A stretch of 13,818 nucleotides of DNA from Myxococcales bacterium (GTDB lineage: Bacteria > Myxococcota > Polyangia > Fen-1088), in contig PMLH01000159.1 in NCBI GenBank assembly GCA_003159055.1, positions 1 to 13,818 on the forward strand. The letters run 5' to 3'. Position 1 is the stretch's first letter. Every line of letters starts with the position of its first letter. Shown one piece after another: positions 1 through 6,751 of this stretch. The notes beneath the pieces are model-generated. The model did not search any database. It was not told where the DNA came from and saw only the letters and a list, made by a program, of their open reading frames with translations. A program made the position numbers and the translations under genes.

Positions 1-671
1 CTGTCGGTCCCGTTGTACTCGATCCAGATGTCCGTCGCGTTCTTGAAAGACGAGATGTCGAAGTTTCCCGACTGGTTGCCGGCAGGGCAAGAATCTGGGC
101 CGATCGCCTTGAAGAGGATCTTGGTGACCGTGGTGGCCAAGCACACCGAGTAGTACGTGCAATTGGCGGAGTCCTGGCGCGCGCCGTAGGTCGCCCAGGT
201 ACTTCCATCGATGACCTCTATGCTCGAGGGCGGCGAGGTCAGCGTCTTCAGGCTCGGCGGGTCGACCGCGTTCGACCAGACGTCGCGCACGTGCACGCGG
301 ATCGTGCCCGACGGGCACCTCGGGGTTTCCACTTGCACCTCGGGGCCGGTATCCGGACTCGCGTCCGGGATCTTGGCGACATCCGGGGTGGCCTGCACTT
401 CCGTGCCAGGCGGGACGTCGGGGCCTGGCTGGACCACGGCATCCGGGCCGGCATCGGGCCCTCCTAGCGGGCTGGGTTCGCCAAATGGATTGGGCGGCAG
501 ACTGGCGTCTCCGAAGTCCGGGGGCTGCGTGACCGGCGGCGGCTTGATGATCACGATGCCGCCATCGTCGTTCGATTCAAGCAAGAGGTGCGAGTTGCAA
601 CCCGCCAATGCGCCGCACAGGACCGCGGTCGCGGTCCAAGCGGACTGGTGCTTCCAGGCAGCGTACTTCAT
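1..671 (-). CDS. Secreted lipoprotein with Pro/Asp-rich linker, partial (C-terminus beyond the window)
   Basis: An open frame from ATG at 671 runs unbroken off the left edge, giving 223 visible residues. It starts with MKYAAWKHQ, then a hydrophobic stretch and a clear lipobox LAGC with the lipidated cysteine at residue 25, so it is an exported lipoprotein. Residues about 42-125 are a Pro/Asp/Gly linker with PDAGPDA-type motifs, common in myxobacterial lipoproteins. Residues about 128-223 form a beta-rich, Cys-containing domain (RVHVRDVW near its start, DIWIEYNGTD at the cut end). The spacing of Trp and small residues faintly recalls family-26 starch-binding modules, but I cannot confirm this. 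The downstream part, perhaps a catalytic or further binding domain, is missing. The gene is divergent from the beta-propeller gene at 907. A sigma70-like promoter candidate lies at 692-722, and the Shine-Dalgarno is weak. The gene call is firm; the function is unknown. Confidence 0.88.
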   Translation of the reverse strand, partial: MKYAAWKHQSAWTATAVLCGALAGCNSHLLLESNDDGGIVIIKPPPVTQPPDFGDASLPPNPFGEPSPLGGPDAGPDAVVQPGPDVPPGTEVQATPDVAKIPDASPDTGPEVQVETPRCPSGTIRVHVRDVWSNAVDPPSLKTLTSPPSSIEVIDGSTWATYGARQDSANCTYYSVCLATTVTKILFKAIGPDSCPAGNQSGNFDISSFKNATDIWIEYNGTD

Positions 672-691
672 GGAATCGACCCCATATCTAT

Positions 692-722
692 TAAGTAGCC
701 TCGAACCCTCTAGCCTAGTCAA
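692..722 (-). promoter_or_regulatory. Candidate sigma70-type promoter for the divergent lipoprotein gene
   Basis: Read on the minus strand, TTGACT (717-722) is a near-consensus -35 box. The -10 box could be GCTACT (694-699, 17-base spacer) or TACTTA (692-697, 19-base spacer). It sits about 20-50 bases upstream of the lipoprotein ATG at 671. The -10 match is imperfect, and myxobacterial promoters often deviate from consensus. Confidence 0.35.
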
Positions 723-817
723 ACCCGGTGAGGCGAGAATCGGGAAATGTTACCACAGAGCGCGTGCGTCCAGCGCGTGCGTGCCAGCGGAACCCGCGGT
801 GGGAGCTGGCAAGAACC

Positions 818-840
818 CTCCCGGAGGCCTTTGCCGGGAG
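818..840. promoter_or_regulatory. 7-bp perfect inverted repeat between divergent genes
   Basis: CTCCCGG (818-824) and CCGGGAG (834-840) are perfect reverse complements separated by 9 bases. The repeat lies in the region shared by the divergent genes at 671 and 907. No T-tract follows, so an operator or 5'-leader stem-loop is more likely than a terminator. Chance occurrence in GC-rich DNA is possible. Confidence 0.25.
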
Positions 841-906
841 TGTGCCGCGTCACATGGAGGAGCGGGAAGGTGGATCACTTGCGACTTCTGCGCGATTCTC
901 CAGCTG

Positions 907-2607
907 ATGCGTCACTCACGCTGCGCCGCCCTTGCAGATCGGCCAAGCATCTGTCGACCGATGGTCGCCTTGGCGGTCGGATGCCTGGCGCTCGGGTGTT
1001 TGCCAGCGGGCAGCCCGCCCCTGGGGCAGCACGTTGTTTTCGATCGAACCCTGACCGCCGTTTTCTTCACGGCATCCGAGGCAGATGGCGTGCCGTCGAA
1101 CCTGCTGGTCCCGTCGCCGGCTCGGCCGGTCGGACCTTGGGGCGCGTCTGGCTTTGACCTCTACAGATTCCCCTACGCGTCGCTTTCAACCACCATCAAC
1201 GGCCTAGCCGGCGTGCCACCGACAGTCGAGGGCCTCATCCTGGAGGACGGGGCTGCCCCCACCACCTACATCCCCCGCACGGACAGCCGCGGCAGGCTGA
1301 TCTACCTCAAGCCGTCCGGGCCTGAGTCGGACGTCCTCGAATACGTCACGCGGTTCGATTTTGCCACCGGGCAGGAGGAAAGCCTCGCGCCACCCGGCGC
1401 CGGCAAGGCACCCTTTCTTCTTTCTTCGAGCCGGAGCCGCGTCTATGCAGGCGGCTTCATCTTCGATTCCGATGGCACGACGCAAGTTGGGCCGCTCAGC
1501 ACGGCCGAACCCGCCTTCGTCGACGACGATCTGTACTACGGCGTCGTGCTTTACGGGGATGTCGGCGTGGCGGGAAGCACCATCAATCGCAATCGGCCCA
1601 AGGCGCCTTCCGAGGTGCTGCTCACGTCGACCGCGATGGTGGAGTTCACGCCAATCCAGAGCGATATCGCCGCGCAGCTGCTCGTCTCGTGGGCGACGGA
1701 CGCCGGCGCCATTCCGTATATGCTGCTCGACACCAAGCAGGCGGCCAGCGTCCTTCTGCCTGCGCAGAGGGGGCAAGCGCAATTCGAGTCGTCCTCGAGC
1801 GACGGGCACTGGCTACTGTTTCGCGAACCCACGTCCGACGGCGACAACCGACTGTTCTTTTTCAATTGGACGACGGGCGACTCTGATGCACTTGTTTCGA
1901 ATGGGGTGCCCATCAGCGCCGAGAACGACTGGCGTCCTGGCCAAGAAGAGCTGTGGCTGAGCTTTTCCCCAAGAGGCTATTCGGTCTGGAATCCGGATGC
2001 GGGCCCGCCGCGCGGCGACCTCGACAGCATTCCCATCCAGCTCACCTTCGCGCCCGATGGTCGCAAGTCCATGTTCACCCGCGACGGCAGCCACTGGCTC
2101 TCGGTGAAATATCCCACCGCCGGCAAGGTCGTCGAGCCCGCCATCTTCCTCGGTTCCGCAGATGACCCGTCGTTGCCGCGGATACCGCTAAATCCGCAGG
2201 GCCAGGAATTTCGTGCCCTGTGGGAAACCAGCGATGGTCGGCTGCTCGTGGGGGCCAGCTCGTTCGACGAAAACCGCCAGGATATCTACCTCGTGGATCC
2301 TCAGGCAGGCAGCGCTCGTGGGATCGCCAGCGGCGGACATGTGGTCGCGTTGGGCCGCACGCGCGCGCTGGCTCTCCTCAATTGGCAGGTTTCATCCTCG
2401 ACTGGAGATCTGACCCTCGTTGACCTAGAAACCGGCGCCAAGACCGTGCTTGCCCAAGATGTCTACCAAGTGGCTGTGGATCCCGGAGCCTTCGCCGACG
2501 TGCCTGCGGATGCCGATCGCTTGGCTTCCGGCACGCCCGTTGCGTTCTTGAGCCGCAACCGTCTCGCTTCGCCCTACGATGGGCTTTGGGTGGCCCGCCT
2601 GCCGTGA
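907..2607 (+). CDS. Secreted beta-propeller-like (PD40/TolB-like) protein, probable lipoprotein
   Basis: This 566-aa protein is predicted to be exported. From ATG 907 there is an Arg-containing n-region, a short hydrophobic core and a run of cysteines (AVGC, ALGC; Cys26 and Cys31), giving a near-lipobox. The frame is open upstream to 211, but that part overlaps the opposite-strand lipoprotein and looks non-coding. ATG 961 is an alternative start but would leave a signal with no positive charge. The mature part has repeated segments of the type seen in PD40/TolB-like propellers, such as DIYLVDPQAG, DLTLVDLETG and LFFFNWTTGD, each ending a blade-like unit. No enzyme motif is visible. Its stop codon overlaps the GTG start of the TonB-dependent receptor, so the two are probably co-translated. 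It could be a surface lipoprotein partner of that receptor (inference). No strong Shine-Dalgarno is visible, so the exact start is uncertain. Confidence 0.82.
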   Translation: MRHSRCAALADRPSICRPMVALAVGCLALGCLPAGSPPLGQHVVFDRTLTAVFFTASEADGVPSNLLVPSPARPVGPWGASGFDLYRFPYASLSTTINGLAGVPPTVEGLILEDGAAPTTYIPRTDSRGRLIYLKPSGPESDVLEYVTRFDFATGQEESLAPPGAGKAPFLLSSSRSRVYAGGFIFDSDGTTQVGPLSTAEPAFVDDDLYYGVVLYGDVGVAGSTINRNRPKAPSEVLLTSTAMVEFTPIQSDIAAQLLVSWATDAGAIPYMLLDTKQAASVLLPAQRGQAQFESSSSDGHWLLFREPTSDGDNRLFFFNWTTGDSDALVSNGVPISAENDWRPGQEELWLSFSPRGYSVWNPDAGPPRGDLDSIPIQLTFAPDGRKSMFTRDGSHWLSVKYPTAGKVVEPAIFLGSADDPSLPRIPLNPQGQEFRALWETSDGRLLVGASSFDENRQDIYLVDPQAGSARGIASGGHVVALGRTRALALLNWQVSSSTGDLTLVDLETGAKTVLAQDVYQVAVDPGAFADVPADADRLASGTPVAFLSRNRLASPYDGLWVARLP

Positions 2608-4826
2608 GCACCCTGCTGCTTCTTGCTGGCATCGTCGCTCTCCAGGCGATCGACGCCGGTGCCGATGGCGCTGCGACGGCAAACGGTTCGGTGCCGGATG
2701 CCGACGTTGCCGAAGCGCCGGACGTCGGCGCCGACGCCTCGTCGCCGTCGGAACGCGATGGCGCGCGCATGGTCCACCTGCGTGGGCAGATCCTGGCCAA
2801 GGGATCGCGTGGTCCGGTTGTCTCAGCGACCGTCGTGGCGAAGACCGCCGACGGCGGGCAGGCCAAGGGCGAAACCGACGACGATGGCAAGTTCGAGCTG
2901 GCGGTCGCCTGTGGCGAGCTTGCGATATCCGTGCGGGCGCCCGGGTACGAGGTGTTGCTGGCAGCTTACGATGCGTGTGCGAATCCGGCACCGCTTCACC
3001 TGCGGTTGCTCCCGCGGCCCAACCTGCCCATCTACGAGACCGTGGTGACCGCCGAGCGGGATCAGCCAAGCGTCGACCTCCGAGGTCCCGAGTTGACCTC
3101 GACACCGGGTTCCCTCGGCGATCCGCTTCGCACCATCGAGTCGCTGCCCGGGGTCGCTGTGGTGGCCTGGCCGGCGCCCATCTATGCCATTCGCGGTTCG
3201 AATCCCGGCAACACCGGCTACTTTCTCGACCAGCTGGAAGTTCCCCTGTTGTTTCACCTGGCGCTCGGACCTTCAGTCATTCATCCGTACTTCTTCGACA
3301 GCATGTCGTTCTATCCCGGCGGGTACCCTGCCCAATACGGCCGCTACGTGGCGGGCGTGGTGGCGACTGAAACCCGCGCTGCGCTCGCAGACCGCGCGCA
3401 TGCCTCGGCCGAGGTCCGGCTGTACGACGCCGGCGCGCTGGTTTCGGTGCCGCTGCCCGACGGCAATGGCGCGGTCGCCGCGGCATTTCGCTACTCCTAC
3501 ACCGGCGCGCTGCTGTCGCTGTTACGCAACGATCTGAAACTGTCCTATTGGGATTATCAGGTCCGGGCCGATCGGAAGGTACGGGGATGGGCACTGACAC
3601 TGCTGGCTTTCGGCTCAGGCGACGACCTCAATTATCGGGTTGGTGAGCAGGTCTTTAGCAACGAATACAAGTTGCAGTTCCACCGCGTGAGCTTTCGCGC
3701 CAGGCGTGCCCTCGGGAAGGGGCAACTCAGCTTGCAACTCGCGCTGGGGCACGACCACAGTATGGCGCCCGTCGTGCAAGACATCTATTCAATCAGCGCA
3801 TCCGCCGAGGGGATCTTTCCGCGTATTGCCTACGAACAAAGCGCCGAGCATTGGGATCTTCAGATCGGTGCAGACGGACAGATGCAGTGGTTTCGGCCCA
3901 CGACCAACGTGGGCGAAGTCGGCGTTTCGGATCTGGGCCGCAAACGCGCGGCCGTCCTGGTGGGTAGCTATGCATCGGCGACTTTCCGCATTGGCGATCG
4001 TCTGAGGGTCACGCCTGGCCTGCGGTGGGACAGCTACACCATTGATGCAACCACCAAGGAGCACGTGGACTTCCGCCTTTCCACGCGCCTTCTACTCGAT
4101 GCGACGACGTGGCTTTCTGCGAGCGCGGGCAGTTTCTCTCAGGCCCCAAGCCTCGGGGTTCAGCTTCCCGCAGCGCAGGATTTCGGGCTCTCCCTTTACG
4201 GCTTGCAAACCTCATGGCAGGGCGCGCTCGGCATCGCCACCAAGCGCTTGCCCGGCTTCGAGCTGGAGCTAACCGGTTACTTGCAGAGGTACGTTCTGAC
4301 TGACCTGCGCGACCCCGCGCTCATCAAGCCCGATCCGCTGGCCAGCGATTTCCTGGTTCGTCGCGATGCCCGCTCTTACGGGTTGGAAATCTTGGTTCGT
4401 CGCCCAATGACGGAACGACTGTACGGCTGGATTTCGTACACTCTGTCACAGAATCAGCGTTCTCTGGGTGGCGGGGTGATCGGTCCGTCGGACTGGGACC
4501 AGCGCCACATCCTGAATGCCGTTGTCGGGTATCGGATCGCGGCCTACACCTTGGGCGCCCGTGGGCACTTCAACACCGGCCGTCCGGTCCTGGTCAATGG
4601 CGCCCAGGCAGAGACCTTTGTTCGCTTGCCGGCCTTCTATCAATTGGACCTGCGCGCCGAGCGGCGGTTTCTGTTCAATGCCTTCACACTCAGTGCCTAC
4701 CTTGAGATCGTCAATGCCACACTGACGCGCGAAGTGTACCAAATCAATCAAGATCCAGGCGGCGCTGTGACGGAACAAAGCCTGCGCGTCTTCCTGCCGT
4801 CGCTGGGCGTGCGGGGGGAGATGTGA
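2604..4826 (+). CDS. TonB-dependent outer-membrane receptor with N-terminal carboxypeptidase-regulatory-like domain
   Basis: This 740-aa protein should be an outer-membrane beta-barrel that imports a ligand using TonB energy. Visible parts are a hydrophobic signal segment (1-18), an Ala/Asp-rich linker, a CarboxypepD_reg-like beta-sandwich (about 55-130), a TonB-box-like ETVVTA (145-150), a plug domain (about 155-255; I196-RGSNPGNTGYFLD) and a barrel of alternating strands to the C-terminus. GTG 2604 is chosen because it overlaps the upstream stop as GTGA, a classic coupling arrangement. An in-frame TTG at 2586 is the alternative and would add six residues. The signal peptide lacks a basic n-region, which is unusual. 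The last residue is Met rather than the usual aromatic, but the length suits a compact receptor. The ligand is unknown. The coupled propeller protein may assist, as SusD- or BtuG-type partners do elsewhere, but no SusD-like sequence is seen. Confidence 0.88.
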   Translation: MSTLLLLAGIVALQAIDAGADGAATANGSVPDADVAEAPDVGADASSPSERDGARMVHLRGQILAKGSRGPVVSATVVAKTADGGQAKGETDDDGKFELAVACGELAISVRAPGYEVLLAAYDACANPAPLHLRLLPRPNLPIYETVVTAERDQPSVDLRGPELTSTPGSLGDPLRTIESLPGVAVVAWPAPIYAIRGSNPGNTGYFLDQLEVPLLFHLALGPSVIHPYFFDSMSFYPGGYPAQYGRYVAGVVATETRAALADRAHASAEVRLYDAGALVSVPLPDGNGAVAAAFRYSYTGALLSLLRNDLKLSYWDYQVRADRKVRGWALTLLAFGSGDDLNYRVGEQVFSNEYKLQFHRVSFRARRALGKGQLSLQLALGHDHSMAPVVQDIYSISASAEGIFPRIAYEQSAEHWDLQIGADGQMQWFRPTTNVGEVGVSDLGRKRAAVLVGSYASATFRIGDRLRVTPGLRWDSYTIDATTKEHVDFRLSTRLLLDATTWLSASAGSFSQAPSLGVQLPAAQDFGLSLYGLQTSWQGALGIATKRLPGFELELTGYLQRYVLTDLRDPALIKPDPLASDFLVRRDARSYGLEILVRRPMTERLYGWISYTLSQNQRSLGGGVIGPSDWDQRHILNAVVGYRIAAYTLGARGHFNTGRPVLVNGAQAETFVRLPAFYQLDLRAERRFLFNAFTLSAYLEIVNATLTREVYQINQDPGGAVTEQSLRVFLPSLGVRGEM

Positions 4827-4886
4827 CTTGCCGCAGGGGGTTGAAAAGACGGAGCAGATCTTCTAGGCTCTTGGTAGGGTAGACCC

Positions 4887-6311
4887 ATGCCGCTCTGCTA
4901 CGTGTCTCTGGCAGCGACCTCCTTTCACGCGGAGGAGCGGCGGGTGTTGGTGCGAGCCACCGACGCAATTCGCTTGTGTAGCGACGGACTCTACCAGCGG
5001 GAAGAAGGCCCGCAGACCAGCCTGCGTCTTGACCAGTTCCATCGCGGCAGCATGATCGCGCTGCGCCAGTTTCTCTTGCACAGCCGACCTTCGGGCTTTC
5101 CGATCTTTAGCCTCGACGACACGCAACTGCTCACCCTGCTTCGCCACGAGCTGAACGCCTGCAATGTGGTGGTGCTCCGCGAGGGCGACGGCGGACCTGC
5201 CAGCGACTCGACCGTCGAACAGCGTCGTCTGGTACGCAAGATCGAGACCAGGACGGACCGTCGCCTGAGCTACGCCGGGCGGCAGTACAGACTGGTGGCC
5301 GACGCAGACTTGGCCAAGCTTCCCGATAGGGACAGCTATGAGGTCGTCCCCCACCGCGACGCCGCGAGTATCTTGGATTCGCTCGCCAAGCAATCGGGCG
5401 ACGGTTCGTCACAGCTGGCCGAGCTGCTGGGCAAGGCTCGCGACAAGCTGACGCCCGACTGGCGTCCACCGCTGCGCCCCGACGGGCTGATTCTGCTCCG
5501 CCGCAACATCTCGCCGCTCGGTATGCCGAACCTCGAACCGGCGCTCACGCCATCGCAGATCAAGAAGCTGGCCGGCAAGGCGGAATGGATCGAAATCGAG
5601 GTGGTGGACGAGCTGGGCAACCGCTACACCGGCCCCTACCGCATCGAGCGTCCCGACGGAACCCTGGTGGAAGGTCGCTTCGACGAGGAAGAAATTTGGG
5701 GCGACTACGATATCGATCCGGGCAACTGCAAGTTGAGCTTGCCCGAGGTGCGGGAGGTCAAGCCCGGTGCCGGGACCGGGCAAAAGACTTGGATTTGGGT
5801 CGAGCTGGTCGACGAGGAGGGAACCCCCCTCACCGGTGGAGATTTCAGCCTGAAACTGACCGATGGCTCGGAAGAGACAGGGATCACCGGTGAGGACGAG
5901 ATCTGCTACGACCCCATCGACCCAGGAACTTGCGAGCTCTCTTTGGACCCGGTTGGGTGCGGTGTCGAGGTTTCCGACGATGCGCCAATCCCAGAAGACC
6001 CGGCGGGCAGTGCGGAGGACTTCCTCGACGGGCCGCTCCCGGAACAGGATGTCCCTGTCCCTGCCCTTGGCGATGACCCCCCGTCGCCTCCCGAGCTGCC
6101 CACGCTTCCTGCGGTGGTCGCGGCGCAGGTTCTCGATGTCATCTTGACCGATGACCAGGGGCAGCCTTTGGCAAAGCAAGCCTTCGCGGCGGACTTCGGT
6201 GGCGGGGTCGTGAAGGAAGGCGAAACCGACGAGGCGGGCTGTATCCACCTCGAGGACTGCCCTGCCGACCAGTGCACAATCACGTTCTTGCAGAGCGACG
6301 CGAAGGCCTGA
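4887..6311 (+). CDS. T6SS-associated protein with three VgrG-tail-like beta modules
   Basis: This 474-aa protein has no signal peptide. The N-terminal part, about 1-230, is not recognised. The C-terminal half carries a repeated module. Copy 1 (about 234-287) starts WIEIEVVDELGN and contains RPDGTLVEG and IDPGNCKLSLP. Copy 2 (about 301-356) starts TWIWVELVDEEG and contains LTDGSEETG and IDPGTCELSL. A diverged copy 3 (about 412-470) has LDVILTDDQGQP and CTITFL. An acidic, Pro-rich linker (about 357-411) separates copies 2 and 3. From memory, such VDE-G/PDG/IDPG-C modules occur as C-terminal extensions or partners of VgrG spikes in T6SS loci, so a role in cargo loading or delivery is plausible but inferred. 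ATG 4887 is preceded by GGTAGGG, a fair ribosome-binding site. The gene starts 60 bases after the receptor gene; a shared transcript is possible but not shown. Confidence 0.8.
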   Translation: MPLCYVSLAATSFHAEERRVLVRATDAIRLCSDGLYQREEGPQTSLRLDQFHRGSMIALRQFLLHSRPSGFPIFSLDDTQLLTLLRHELNACNVVVLREGDGGPASDSTVEQRRLVRKIETRTDRRLSYAGRQYRLVADADLAKLPDRDSYEVVPHRDAASILDSLAKQSGDGSSQLAELLGKARDKLTPDWRPPLRPDGLILLRRNISPLGMPNLEPALTPSQIKKLAGKAEWIEIEVVDELGNRYTGPYRIERPDGTLVEGRFDEEEIWGDYDIDPGNCKLSLPEVREVKPGAGTGQKTWIWVELVDEEGTPLTGGDFSLKLTDGSEETGITGEDEICYDPIDPGTCELSLDPVGCGVEVSDDAPIPEDPAGSAEDFLDGPLPEQDVPVPALGDDPPSPPELPTLPAVVAAQVLDVILTDDQGQPLAKQAFAADFGGGVVKEGETDEAGCIHLEDCPADQCTITFLQSDAKA

Positions 6312-6398
6312 CCGCGCTGCCAAGGCGGACCATGTTATGCCAGCCTCGCCCAAATCGGGTAGGCACTGCGCGGCCCCACGAAGTAGATTCGCGGCATC

Positions 6399-6736
6399 AT
6401 GACAGCTGCGCACTCCACGCGACGTCACGGCAAGCTTGGCATTGTTCCGGCGCTCGGGCTGTTGCTGCTGGCGCGGCCGACGGCGATTGCTCGGGGACAT
6501 GGCGCTTCCAGGTGGCTCCGCCCGAACCGGAAAAGGAGGCCTGGCTGTCGCCGCAGAGCTGGTGTCGCGCGCAACGCTTGCCCCGGACCCTCGGGCCTGC
6601 CACCGCTTCGGCCAACGGCTGGCTGGTCGTCATTCACCGGGGTGAGGGCGTCGCGTTTGGCCTGCGGCTCACGCGCAACGAGGGGGCCTGGCAGCTCGAC
6701 CAAATCACGAAGTCGATGTTAGTCGGAAAGCCGTGA
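6399..6736 (+). pseudogene. Small secreted protein, apparently frameshifted near 6476
   Basis: From ATG 6399, the first 26 codons encode a good signal peptide: basic n-region (HSTRRHGK), then LGIVPALGLLLLA. That frame then degenerates into an Arg/Gly-rich shadow. In the other frame, from GCC 6476, a protein-like sequence begins ADGDCSGTWRFQV and continues with GWLVVIHRGEG and GAWQLDQITKS to TGA at 6734-6736. Adding one G at 6474-6476 would join them as LLARADGDCSGTW, with a plausible signal-peptidase I site (ARA before DGDC), giving about 112 aa with two cysteines. A sequencing error, a real frameshift mutation or a -1 programmed shift would all fit. No family is recognised. It lies 87 bases after the VgrG-tail-like gene and converges on the LysM gene, so a periplasmic accessory or immunity role is conceivable. 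Confidence 0.55.
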
Positions 6737-6751
6737 GCGCCCGCCGGTGGT

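Noticed and set aside
211..906. Upstream extension of the beta-propeller frame back to 211
   Set aside because: It overlaps the opposite-strand lipoprotein, whose frame has a signal peptide and lipobox. The extension is Ser/Gly-rich shadow sequence without a signal or domain.
2579..3370. 263-codon plus-strand frame overlapping the receptor start
   Set aside because: Its Arg/Gly/Cys-rich composition is that of an out-of-frame read; the receptor frame contains the regulatory-like, TonB-box and plug features.
5409..6500. 363-codon open frame on the minus strand opposite the beta-module gene
   Set aside because: The plus-strand frame has internal repeats and a ribosome-binding site; the antisense frame is its mirror and runs past its end without domain content.
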